Assembly: GCA_963626545.1 (NCBI GenBank)
Contig: CAVFYJ010000001.1
Span: 34,989-98,988, forward strand
Length of the DNA: 64,000 nucleotides
Source of the DNA: Anthropogastromicrobium sp963626545
GTDB lineage: Bacteria; Bacillota; Clostridia; Lachnospirales; Lachnospiraceae
Reading direction: 5' to 3'
The position numbers and the translations under genes are program-made. The notes beneath the pieces are model-generated. The model saw only the letters and a list, made by a program, of their open reading frames with translations. It did no database searches and had not been told where the DNA came from. Every line of letters starts with the position of its first letter. Positions within the stretch are counted from its first letter, which is position 1. Positions 8,127 to 15,741 of the stretch are shown one piece after another.

Positions 8127-9896
8127 TCAGATGAAGCCATCTGTGATCAGATATTTCTCCAGAAGTGTAAACGGCAGAGAGCCAAGCTTCAGATACGCAG
8201 CATACATATCCTTATCGGAAAAATAATTGTCTGCGATCTGCTCAAACAAATCCTCGGTCTGATAGCAGCCAACGCTATAAGGCAGATAGGTTCCCGGATC
8301 ATTGGCACAGGTATCAATGATGTTCTGGCAGGTGTCGTTATCGACACGTCCGTAGTAGGTACTTAAGAAATCAGAGGTCTCATTCAGGCCCCAGCCCTCA
8401 TAGTTGACACCGATATCGGCAACAGCGATGATGGCCATACCCATGACCTGCTTGGTGAAGTAAGCGTCTGCAACCGTCTCATCTACGCCTGCCCACTCTA
8501 AGGAGAGCTTTTCTACATAGTAGGCCCATCCCTCGGAGGTGCCAAGAGAGCCGATCAGCGTTTCAATGTCATACTCAAAGGAGTTTTGCATGAAATACTG
8601 ATGCTGATAGAGATGGCCCGGGTAGCCCTCGTGAGCCATTGTGGTCCATAAAAGCATCGAATCATCGCCGACTTCACTTGGGTTGATGCGGATGATATTG
8701 CGGGCGGTATTGTCGATTGGGCTAGACAGGTAGTAGGCCAGATTGTTTGGAATCTGAAGTGCCTCAGGAAGGTAGCTGAGTGTGTATGTGGTATCCCCGA
8801 TATCCGGCATGCATTCCGCTACCTTTTCTTTTGAAGATTCAAGAACCGCGTCAGCGTCCGTTTCTGGCGCTGTCAGAGAATTTAATTCATTTAACAGGTT
8901 TGGATTGCGGGAATAGGACTCAGACAGCGTCATTAACCCTTCGGTCAGCTTATCGGTCAGATAATCCTTAAGCTCAAGTGGTGTCATGTCCGTTCCTGTG
9001 TTGTCCTTTACCAGAAGCTCATAATATTCCTTTCCTTGATCATAAAAAGCTAAGCCTTTGCTCTCACCGGCAGAGGCTTTTTTTGTTTCAAGTGTCTGAT
9101 AGAAGGAAGAAAATGCCGGAAGAACTTCATTTGTCAATACTGTTTTTACCTGTTCGGTATAGTTGGCAACCATATCGTCCGATAATCCGGTTTCTGTGAC
9201 ATTTGACTCAAATGCCTCCAGATACGGATGGTTTTCCAGTGTTGTCATTGCATCCTTGTTTTCAAGTGCCTGCTCATAGGCATAGAGGCTTGGTGCATAG
9301 CCGATGCCTTCCTGATACTCGATTTCCTTTACGACATTCTCCAGAAAACGAGGAATGTCCTTTAAAACGCTAATGTAACCTTCAATGTCCTGCTCGGAAA
9401 GCAGATAGTATTCAGTGATGGTTATATTTAAGCTGGATAAAATACCGCCCATCGGTCCGAGGGTATTCGTGTAGTCTGGAAGGCTGCAATAGCCCAGATT
9501 GATATCGGCGTAATGGTCAATCATTCGGTATACCTGCTTTTGTTTCGCTGTCAGAGAATTGAAATCGACCGCAGCGAGATTTTCCTTTGCCCGGTTTAAG
9601 ATTTCCTCTGTTTCGGTAAAGCTTTCGCTAAACGTGCCTAACGGTGGCTGATCGGATGGCTCATAATCCTCTGGAAAAGAAAAGGAATAGTGCAAATTAA
9701 TCGGAGAGGAATCCATGATATCCTGAAAAAGCGTATTAGCGGCATAATCAAAGGCCTCGCTGGCACTAGATGCAGATTTTGCAGATTCTGCTGCCAGTGA
9801 AGGAACCGCAGTAGTCAGTGTGATTGCTGGGAGCAGGACCGCGCAGAAAAGGCGTCGTCTTGACAGTGATTTTGCTTGTAAATTTGAAAAAAACAT
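8127..9896 (-). CDS. Secreted DUF885 family metallopeptidase-like protein
   Basis: 589 aa. The start has a good AAAGGAG site. The N-terminus is a Sec signal peptide (SRRR, hydrophobic stretch, likely cut after PSLAA at about residue 35). The DUF885 zinc-site motif is present as HEGYPGH (H422, E423, H428), so it is probably an active gluzincin-like peptidase or carboxypeptidase acting outside the membrane, either released or wall-associated; no lipobox or anchor is seen. It is a single-gene unit converging on the YgbA_NO gene. Substrate unknown. Confidence 0.85.
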   Translation of the reverse strand: MFFSNLQAKSLSRRRLFCAVLLPAITLTTAVPSLAAESAKSASSASEAFDYAANTLFQDIMDSSPINLHYSFSFPEDYEPSDQPPLGTFSESFTETEEILNRAKENLAAVDFNSLTAKQKQVYRMIDHYADINLGYCSLPDYTNTLGPMGGILSSLNITITEYYLLSEQDIEGYISVLKDIPRFLENVVKEIEYQEGIGYAPSLYAYEQALENKDAMTTLENHPYLEAFESNVTETGLSDDMVANYTEQVKTVLTNEVLPAFSSFYQTLETKKASAGESKGLAFYDQGKEYYELLVKDNTGTDMTPLELKDYLTDKLTEGLMTLSESYSRNPNLLNELNSLTAPETDADAVLESSKEKVAECMPDIGDTTYTLSYLPEALQIPNNLAYYLSSPIDNTARNIIRINPSEVGDDSMLLWTTMAHEGYPGHLYQHQYFMQNSFEYDIETLIGSLGTSEGWAYYVEKLSLEWAGVDETVADAYFTKQVMGMAIIAVADIGVNYEGWGLNETSDFLSTYYGRVDNDTCQNIIDTCANDPGTYLPYSVGCYQTEDLFEQIADNYFSDKDMYAAYLKLGSLPFTLLEKYLITDGFI

Positions 9897-9925
9897 AAAA
9901 TCTCCTTTCGTTCATGAAAATAGTG

Positions 9926-9955
9926 TTTCAAATATAAAGAAAAATATGCTATGAT
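9926..9955 (+). promoter_or_regulatory. Candidate promoter of the membrane deacetylase-like gene
   Basis: TTTCAA (9926-9931), 18 nt, TATGAT (9950-9955). It lies in the divergent region between the DUF885 gene and the gene at 10100; the palindromic element at 9994 is within the resulting leader. Confidence 0.35.
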
Positions 9956-9993
9956 ACCAGAGTGCATGAATAACAAAAACAGTAAAAGCCTTC

Positions 9994-10041
9994 CAGTTCA
10001 CAAAACACTCATTCGCAAAAACGCACGCGTGAACTGTAACC
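9994..10041. repeat. Palindromic intergenic element, family 2
   Basis: GTTCAC at the left and GTGAAC followed by TGTAACC at the right, around CATTCGCAAAAACGCAC. The same ends and inner block recur at 13675, 17240 (inverted) and 44655. Confidence 0.6.
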
Positions 10042-10099
10042 AATATCATACCATGCACAGACAGACAAACACAAGCAAAAAAGGCAGGAAATAGAATTG

Positions 10100-11761
10100 A
10101 TGGAAAAAAACAACAAGACAGACAACGCAAGAAATAACAAAACAATACAGAACCGAGCAACACAGAACCAAAACACAAGCAATCGAAATCATGCAGCGAA
10201 ACGACAGAAACACTCTCGATTCTTAAGTCGCCAATCGATCCTTGCCAGTGGCTTTGGTGTGGTGGCAGCGGCGGCGATTGTCGTTGGCATTTTCATTTCT
10301 GAAAGAACAAAAACACCGTATGAAAAACAGGTGATTACACTGTATGCACAGGAAGATGAATCGCAGCAGGAGCAGGAGACGAACCAAGAGGCAGGAATGG
10401 ATGAGGGCATTTCTTCTGGCTTAAAGCAGGTGCGCGATTATGGCGTCAAGCTTCCTGAGACGTTTCAGAATCCGCCGATTTTTGAGAGTACTTTTACCTA
10501 CACGGGGGATTCGGTTTTGGACACGGCAAACCGCTATGCGGCGATGTACGACTACGATAAGGCGATTGAGACTATTCAGGCGGTGAGTGACTACGAGAAA
10601 AATGAGGAGTATGTAAAGGCACTTGAGGAGTATGATCTGGACAAGTCCCGTCTCTTCCAGTGGAATGATAACTACACGATCACGCATATTTTCTTCCATA
10701 CGCTGATCGTTGATCCGGCGAAGACATTTGATGTGTCACTCAGCAGCAAGGCGCAGGTCATTGCATACAACGAGGCGATGACGACAATTGATGAGTTTGT
10801 CAAGATCATTCAGAAGATGTACGATGACGGCTATGTGCTTGTCGGTCTGCACGATGTGGCAGAGATGGTGACACAGCCAGATGGCACGCAGGTTATGCAG
10901 ATGAAGCCGATTTATCTTCCGGCGGGAAAAACACCGTTTGTGCTGTCACAGGATGACGTCTGCTACTATGAGTACATGACCGGTCAGGGCTTTGCCGATC
11001 GTTTTGTGCTGGATGAGAATGGAAAAATTACGAATGAGTACACGCTAGACGATGGCACCGTAATTCGCGGCTCCTTTGATGTGCTGACCATTTTGGAAGA
11101 TTTCATCGAGGCACATCCAGACTTTTCGTATCGTGGTGCCAGAGGAACGATTGCAGTTACCGGTTATAATGGTGTCTTTGGATATCGTACTTCTGATTAT
11201 TGGTACAATTGGAACTGCAGCTATTTTGATGAGCAGAATGCGGACGAGCGTCAGCGCATGTACTACAACAATGAAAATATTGAAGCAGACAAAGCCTCAG
11301 CCAAGGCGATTGCCGATGCGATGAAGGAGCTTGGCTGGACCATTGCCAGTCATAGCTGGGGCCATATTTATATTGGAAGCAGCAGCTATGGACGTGTTTG
11401 CTGGGATGCTGACATGTGGGAGCGTGAGGTGGTTCCAATCGTCGGAGACACCGATATCATTATCTTTGCATTCGGTGAGGATTTGGATGGCTGGCAGGGC
11501 TATGCGGCGGACAATGAGAAATTCTTGTATTTAAAGCAGAAGGGCTTTGATTATTACTGCAACGTTGATGCTTCTAGTGAGCACTGGATTCAGATTGGCG
11601 CGAATAAGGATTACTTCCGACAGGCAAGACGAAATCTGGACGGTACCCGTATGTGGGAGGCGGTGATGAGTTACACCGACAGCAGCTATCATAATCGTCT
11701 GTCCGATCTGTTTGATGCAAGAGACATCTTTGATCCGGTCAGACCGACACCAGTAGAATAA
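10100..11761 (+). CDS. Membrane-anchored polysaccharide deacetylase-like protein
   Basis: 553 aa from the ATG at 10100 (a TTG directly before it is in frame but unnecessary). A positively charged, Asn/Gln-rich N-terminus leads to one membrane helix (about residues 48-66), so the bulk faces outward. The region from about 200 onward resembles a NodB-fold deacetylase: a QDD motif (D285, D286) and HSWGH (H418, H422) supply the usual Asp/His metal set. The fold is elaborated by a helical region before the catalytic part (about 100-200) that is not typical of the family. It probably modifies cell-wall or surface glycans. Transcribed alone, ended by the terminator at 11788. Function inferred from motifs only. 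Confidence 0.65.
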   Translation: MEKNNKTDNARNNKTIQNRATQNQNTSNRNHAAKRQKHSRFLSRQSILASGFGVVAAAAIVVGIFISERTKTPYEKQVITLYAQEDESQQEQETNQEAGMDEGISSGLKQVRDYGVKLPETFQNPPIFESTFTYTGDSVLDTANRYAAMYDYDKAIETIQAVSDYEKNEEYVKALEEYDLDKSRLFQWNDNYTITHIFFHTLIVDPAKTFDVSLSSKAQVIAYNEAMTTIDEFVKIIQKMYDDGYVLVGLHDVAEMVTQPDGTQVMQMKPIYLPAGKTPFVLSQDDVCYYEYMTGQGFADRFVLDENGKITNEYTLDDGTVIRGSFDVLTILEDFIEAHPDFSYRGARGTIAVTGYNGVFGYRTSDYWYNWNCSYFDEQNADERQRMYYNNENIEADKASAKAIADAMKELGWTIASHSWGHIYIGSSSYGRVCWDADMWEREVVPIVGDTDIIIFAFGEDLDGWQGYAADNEKFLYLKQKGFDYYCNVDASSEHWIQIGANKDYFRQARRNLDGTRMWEAVMSYTDSSYHNRLSDLFDARDIFDPVRPTPVE

Positions 11762-11787
11762 AAGGGGTATCCTGTGAACGTTAATGA

Positions 11788-11809
11788 GGGGGCGAAAGCC
11801 CCCTTTTTG
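11788..11809 (+). terminator. Intrinsic terminator
   Basis: GGGGGC, GAAA loop, GCCCCC, then TTTTT; 27 nt after the stop of the deacetylase-like gene. The rest of the 325-nt gap to the next gene is AT-rich and holds the promoter at 11940. Confidence 0.9.
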
Positions 11810-11939
11810 CATGCCGTTGGATCACGTTGACCGAAATAAAAATAGGAATTTCAATGCCTTTTCAGAATAATTTTAAAAAATATGTAGGAAAAGCATCATA
11901 TTCTTTTGAATATTCCCTATTTTTTTATCATAATTCATA

Positions 11940-11968
11940 TTGCAAAAATTCTCATGATGTAATACAAT
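11940..11968 (+). promoter_or_regulatory. Sigma-A type promoter of the aminotransferase gene
   Basis: TTGCAA (11940-11945), 17 nt, TACAAT (11963-11968). The leader of about 110 nt contains an ATACCA/TGGTAT inverted repeat (12025-12030 and 12060-12065) just before the GAGGAGG site. Confidence 0.65.
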
Positions 11969-12086
11969 AATACACGCGGGCGCTGCATAAGAGGGAAAGA
12001 CAACAGGCAGCGAACGTAATACGCATACCATTTTCGTGTGAGTGAATGGACGAGTAAATTGGTATAGACTGAGGAGGCTGCACATT

Positions 12087-13376
12087 ATGAAAGCATATAA
12101 GGATATGACCAGAGAAGAGCTTTTCGCGGAGAAGGAGAAGCTTGAAGCGAAGTATCAGGAATACAAGGGACAGAATTTGGCACTGAATATGTCCAGAGGT
12201 AAGCCGTCGGCAGCACAGCTTGATCTGTCTAAGGGAATGATGGACGTGTTAAAGTCCGATTCCAATCTGACCTGTGAGGATGGCACCGATTGCCGTAACT
12301 ATGGTGTTCTTGATGGTATCCCGGAGGCAAAGCGTCTTTTAGCTGGTATGGTAGGCGCAAAGCCGGAGCAGGTAATTGTGTACGGCAACTCCAGTCTGAA
12401 TGTTATGTATGATACCGTTGCAAGATGTATGTTTGAGGGTGTCATGGGCGGAAAGCCATGGGCATTACAGGGCAAAGTAAAGTTCTTATGTCCGGTTCCA
12501 GGTTATGATCGCCACTTTGGTATCACCGAGCATTTCGGTGTTGAGATGATCAATGTTCCGATGAGCCCAGACGGTCCGGATATGGATATGGTTGAGAAGC
12601 TTGTCTCTGAGGATCCGTTAATTAAGGGTATGTGGTGCGTTCCGAAGTACACCAATCCGCAGGGCTATGTTTATTCCGATGAGACCGTGCTTCGCTTCGC
12701 AAACTTAAAGCCAGCAGCAGAGGACTTCCGTATCTTCTGGGATAACGCATATTGCATCCATCACCTGTACAACGGCGAGCCAGCACAGATCTTAAACATC
12801 CTTGAGGAGTGTGAGAAGGCTGGAAATCCGGATATGGTATATGAGTTCGTATCCACCTCTAAGGTTGTATTCCCTGGTTCTGGTATGGCAGCACTCGCAG
12901 CCTCCACTGCAAATGTCGCCTCCATCAAGAAGCAGATGGCTGTTCAGACCATTGGTCACGATAAGGTAAATCAGCTGCGTCACGTTCGTTTCTTCGGTGA
13001 CAACAAGGGCATGGAAGAGCATATGAAAAAGCATGCCGAGCTCATTCGTCCAAAGTTTGAGGCACTGATCTCCATTATGGAAGAGGATCTTGGCGGACTT
13101 GGAATCGCAGAGTGGACCAATCCGAAGGGTGGTTACTTCATCGGATTTGACTCCATGGAAGGATGCGCAAAGGCCATCGTTGCAAAGATGAAGGAAGCTG
13201 GTGTTATCCTGACCGGAGCAGGTGCAACCTTCCCATATCACATTGATCCGCAGGATCGAAACATTCGTCTGGCACCGACTTTCCCGACTATTGATGAGTT
13301 AAAGCTTGCGTCCAGAGTATTTACCGTATGCGTTCGTCTTGTATCCGCAGAGAAACTGTTAGCAGAAAAGGCGTGA
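12087..13376 (+). CDS. PLP-dependent aminotransferase, aspartate aminotransferase subgroup (PF12897-like)
   Basis: 429 aa from the ATG at 12087, 10 nt after GAGGAGG; an upstream in-frame start at 12042 has no such site. It is a fold-type I aminotransferase. The N-terminal SRGKPSAAQLDLS, the YGNSSLNVMYD segment, the NPQGYVYS stretch, the PLP-lysine context STSKVVFPGSG and the NPKGGYF near the C-terminus match the divergent aspartate aminotransferase group related to MocR domains. The expected reaction is aspartate + 2-oxoglutarate to oxaloacetate + glutamate in the cytoplasm; the amino-acid specificity is not proven. Single gene with its own promoter and terminator. Confidence 0.8.
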   Translation: MKAYKDMTREELFAEKEKLEAKYQEYKGQNLALNMSRGKPSAAQLDLSKGMMDVLKSDSNLTCEDGTDCRNYGVLDGIPEAKRLLAGMVGAKPEQVIVYGNSSLNVMYDTVARCMFEGVMGGKPWALQGKVKFLCPVPGYDRHFGITEHFGVEMINVPMSPDGPDMDMVEKLVSEDPLIKGMWCVPKYTNPQGYVYSDETVLRFANLKPAAEDFRIFWDNAYCIHHLYNGEPAQILNILEECEKAGNPDMVYEFVSTSKVVFPGSGMAALAASTANVASIKKQMAVQTIGHDKVNQLRHVRFFGDNKGMEEHMKKHAELIRPKFEALISIMEEDLGGLGIAEWTNPKGGYFIGFDSMEGCAKAIVAKMKEAGVILTGAGATFPYHIDPQDRNIRLAPTFPTIDELKLASRVFTVCVRLVSAEKLLAEKA

Positions 13377-13385
13377 GGTTGTGCG

Positions 13386-13434
13386 ACCCGGTAGTTTCAC
13401 GAAACGCCCATCGGTGATGGTGGTGACACGGGAA
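13386..13434 (-). repeat. Dispersed intergenic element, family 1, short copy
   Basis: ACCCGGTAGTTTCACGAA begins 10 nt after the aminotransferase stop and is followed by GCCCATCGGTGATGGTGGTGACACGGG. It is placed between the stop codon and the terminator at 13451, as at 35857 and 51201. Confidence 0.55.
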
Positions 13435-13450
13435 GTATAATTTTAGGAAT

Positions 13451-13482
13451 AAAAAGCAGCCTGAAATTGGGCTGCTTTTTTG
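13451..13482 (+). terminator. Intrinsic terminator of the aminotransferase gene
   Basis: AAAAGCAGCC and GGGCTGCTTTTTT arms around a 7-nt loop. Confidence 0.9.
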
Positions 13483-13511
13483 TTGCAAAGAGGTAGCAAG
13501 TGTGCTATTCT
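13483..13511 (+). promoter_or_regulatory. Candidate promoter of a small transcription unit
   Basis: TTGCAA (13483-13488), 17 nt, TATTCT (13506-13511). The predicted transcript would run about 275 nt to the terminator at 13750-13793. Confidence 0.45.
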
Positions 13512-13647
13512 AGTAGTAGAAAGGGGAACATTTAAGGCACAAAAGAGAAAATGATGATCAGAATTCGTCATCGTTAAGATACACCCGATAAGATCCGAAG
13601 ATTGGAAATAAAACTCAAGTACATATGTAAAGTAAAGGAGCTTATCA

Positions 13648-13773
13648 ATGAACGATGATGTAAGATTCAAAAAAGGTTACTGTTCACGGGACACCCATTC
13701 GCAAAACCGCACGTTCTGTGCGTCGCTGCAAAATGTGAACAAAGATATTAATCGAGTAGAAGACAGTGACTAA
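13648..13773 (+). CDS. Small ORF of 41 codons with strong ribosome site (or part of a small RNA)
   Basis: ATG at 13648 is preceded by AAAGGAG with 7 nt spacing, and the frame ends at TAA 13771-13773. The product is small, charged and without a membrane segment (start MNDDVRFKKGYC). The middle two thirds are formed by a copy of the palindromic family-2 element (13675-13740), so the peptide is either a chance product of the repeat or a case of a repeat exapted into a gene. The unit has its own candidate promoter and a good terminator. No family recognised. It could equally be a structured small RNA. Confidence 0.35.
   Translation: MNDDVRFKKGYCSRDTHSQNRTFCASLQNVNKDINRVEDSD
13675..13740. repeat. 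Palindromic intergenic element, family 2, inside the 41-codon ORF
   Basis: GGTTACTGTTCAC at the left, GTGAAC at the right, inner CATTCGCAAAACCGCACG as in the copy at 9994. An additional CGCACGTTCTGTGCG hairpin lies in the middle. Confidence 0.6.
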
Positions 13774-13793
13774 CCGCCTCCTACTCGATTTTT
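13750..13793 (+). terminator. Intrinsic terminator of the small transcription unit
   Basis: ATCGAGTAG (13751-13759) pairs with CTACTCGAT (13781-13789) and is followed by TTTTT. It overlaps the end of the small ORF, and in the other direction it could also serve the minus-strand deacetylase gene ending at 13817. Confidence 0.75.
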
Positions 13794-13816
13794 CTACTTC
13801 TTTTTGAAATTACTTA

Positions 13817-14650
13817 TTACTTATTCCACTCATGAATTGGCAGCTCGGTCATGGTACCGCCCTTTAATTCGATGAAGTTTGTATCATTTACGCAGATCCA
13901 TACGGAAGCAGCATTTGGATTGTACACATGAGAGCAGTCAGCGGTGTACTGAAGTCTCTTTGCAGCATCCATGTAGTCAACGATTTCGATGTTGGTTGCG
14001 TACCAAATATCATCGCGGCCACCGACTAACTTACAGAAATCCTCCATAAGCTCCCAGTTGTTCTGGTTGGTGAACTCATAGCTGTGTCCCCAAACATACA
14101 TCATGTACAGATACTGCTTCTTGAACAGGTCAACAAACTGCTGGCCAAGCTCAAGCAGATTCTTGTTATGGTGGCAGGTTGGGTTCCACTCGAGGAAGTT
14201 CTCTGGCATTGCAAAGGACATGGTGCTTGTTACGGTACGTGCATAGCGGATACCGAGGGATGGAAGAACATCAATGATTTCCTTTGAATAAGAACCATTC
14301 GGGTAGGACAAACCGCGTACCGGATAGCCCATAATAGATTCCAGATTTTTACGGTCATCCAATACCTGAGAAATTACCTGCTCCATTGGGCAGCGTGCGA
14401 TGGTCGGATGCGTTAGCGTGTGGCAGGAAACCTCATGGCCCTTGTACAACTCCTGGTACTCAGACGTTGGAATACGAGTGTCCATTTCCAGACCGGAATT
14501 CAGATGGAAGGTACCCTTGATGCCATACTTGTTAAAGATGGAAACAAGGCGGCGGTCCTCTAATTTGCCGTCATCGTAGCTCATCGTTAAAACCTTATGC
14601 TTTCCGCCTGGAAAACAGATATAGATTGTAGGAAGTTTTCTTTCGCTCAT
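13817..14650 (-). CDS. Polysaccharide deacetylase family protein (NodB domain, cytosolic)
   Basis: 277 aa, with a TGGAGG site before ATG. NodB motifs are near the N-terminus: YDDG (D26, D27) and HTLTH (H77, H81); SYPNG and the later MYVWGHSYEF segment continue the fold. There is no signal peptide or membrane helix, so it probably acts on a soluble cytoplasmic substrate, unlike the envelope-facing deacetylases at 10100 and 49902. After the catalytic domain (about 1-225) there is a short beta-rich C-terminal piece (about 230-277). It is a single gene on the minus strand; the real substrate may be a sugar or an amide-bearing metabolite. Confidence 0.75.
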   Translation of the reverse strand: MSERKLPTIYICFPGGKHKVLTMSYDDGKLEDRRLVSIFNKYGIKGTFHLNSGLEMDTRIPTSEYQELYKGHEVSCHTLTHPTIARCPMEQVISQVLDDRKNLESIMGYPVRGLSYPNGSYSKEIIDVLPSLGIRYARTVTSTMSFAMPENFLEWNPTCHHNKNLLELGQQFVDLFKKQYLYMMYVWGHSYEFTNQNNWELMEDFCKLVGGRDDIWYATNIEIVDYMDAAKRLQYTADCSHVYNPNAASVWICVNDTNFIELKGGTMTELPIHEWNK

Positions 14651-14764
14651 AATAATCCTCCAGATTTATAATAAATTTTGTTACACAGCGAAGGCGTTTT
14701 GTTTCTTTGCCCCGTTGCCTCCAAGTATAGCAGATCCCCTTCTAAAGTGCAAGAAAGTAGGCGT

Positions 14765-14836
14765 AGATTCGTAGCTTAGATTAGCGGTGAGGCGACAAAA
14801 CAATCGCCGAATCGCGTTCATAACCTTATGGGTAGC
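14765..14836 (+). repeat. Dispersed intergenic element, family 1, best full copy
   Basis: TTCGTAGCTTAGATTAGCGG, then TGAGGCGACAAAACAATCGC and the right end CGCGTTCATAACC with GGGTAGC. Its reverse complement aligns over its length with the copy at 35857-35939. It lies between divergent genes. A GGCGA/TCGCC hairpin forms the core. Confidence 0.6.
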
Positions 14837-14869
14837 TGTAAAATCTTTTGTAAAACTTGTACGAACAAA

Positions 14870-14898
14870 TTGACTTTCAGAGGGCCATGTAGTATGAT
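14870..14898 (+). promoter_or_regulatory. Sigma-A promoter of the transaldolase gene
   Basis: TTGACT (14870-14875), 17 nt, TATGAT (14893-14898). The leader holds a CACGGG/CCCGTG hairpin (about 14910-14934) before the AGGAGG site. Confidence 0.75.
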
Positions 14899-14956
14899 TA
14901 TTACAAATGCACGGGCACGTTTTCCACACCCGTGACGCAAACTCAGGAGGTATATT

Positions 14957-15613
14957 ATGAAGTTTTTTATTGATACTGCCAATGTTGATTACATCAAAGA
15001 GGCAAACGATATGGGCATCATCTGTGGCGTTACCACAAATCCATCCCTGATCGCAAAGGAAGGTCGTGTATTTGAGGAAGTAATCGCAGAGATCGCATCC
15101 ATCGTAGATGGCCCGATCAGCGGTGAGGTAAAGGCAACCACAACCGATGCAGAGACCATGATTAAGGAAGGTATCGCAATCAGCAAGATTCATCCAAACA
15201 TGGTTGTAAAGATCCCGATGACTGCAGAAGGCTTAAAGGCAACAAAGGCACTCTCCGCAATGGGAATCAAGACAAATGTTACACTTGTATTCTCCGCAGG
15301 ACAGGCACTCCTTGCAGCAAGAGCAGGCGCTACCTACGTTTCTCCATTCCTTGGCAGACTGGATGACATTTCCACACCAGGTATGGATCTGATTCGTACC
15401 ATCGCTGATATTTTTGCTATGTATGACGACATTGACACTCAGATCATCGCAGCCAGCGTAAGAAACCCGATTCACGTAATCGACTGCGCACTTGCAGGTG
15501 CTGATATCGCAACCGTTCCGTACAACGTACTGATGCAGATGGTAAAGCACCCGTTAACCGATCAGGGTATCGAGAAGTTTAAGAAGGATTACATTGCTGT
15601 ATTCGGTGAGTAA
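14957..15613 (+). CDS. tal: Transaldolase, short (TalC-type) form
   Basis: 218 aa, the length of the short decameric transaldolase/fructose-6-phosphate aldolase family, with an AGGAGG site. The Schiff-base lysine is K85 (VVKIP). Two residues separate true transaldolases from fructose-6-phosphate aldolases: position 57 is Glu (SGEVKATT) rather than Gln, and position 131 is Phe (SPFLGR) rather than Tyr, so transaldolase activity (transfer of dihydroxyacetone between sedoheptulose-7-phosphate and glyceraldehyde-3-phosphate) is favoured. It is cytoplasmic, in the pentose phosphate pathway. The sugar-isomerase-like gene follows after 128 nt, in which a GGTGTC/GACACC hairpin is seen. Confidence 0.85.
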   Translation: MKFFIDTANVDYIKEANDMGIICGVTTNPSLIAKEGRVFEEVIAEIASIVDGPISGEVKATTTDAETMIKEGIAISKIHPNMVVKIPMTAEGLKATKALSAMGIKTNVTLVFSAGQALLAARAGATYVSPFLGRLDDISTPGMDLIRTIADIFAMYDDIDTQIIAASVRNPIHVIDCALAGADIATVPYNVLMQMVKHPLTDQGIEKFKKDYIAVFGE

Positions 15614-15648
15614 TCAGTAAAACGGTATTAGTAAAAAGACAGTAAGTT

Positions 15649-15681
15649 CGGTGTCATTATTTTAATGTTTAATAGACACCG
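15649..15681. other. Inverted repeat between tal and the isomerase-like gene
   Basis: CGGTGTC (15649-15655) and GACACCG (15675-15681) around an AT-only loop. There is no T-run, so it is unlikely to be an efficient terminator; it may be an operator or an RNA processing/stability stem. Confidence 0.4.
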
Positions 15682-15741
15682 GAATGCTATATACCATGTA
15701 TTAACTATCTATATACATAGAATTTAGGAGGCATATTTATT

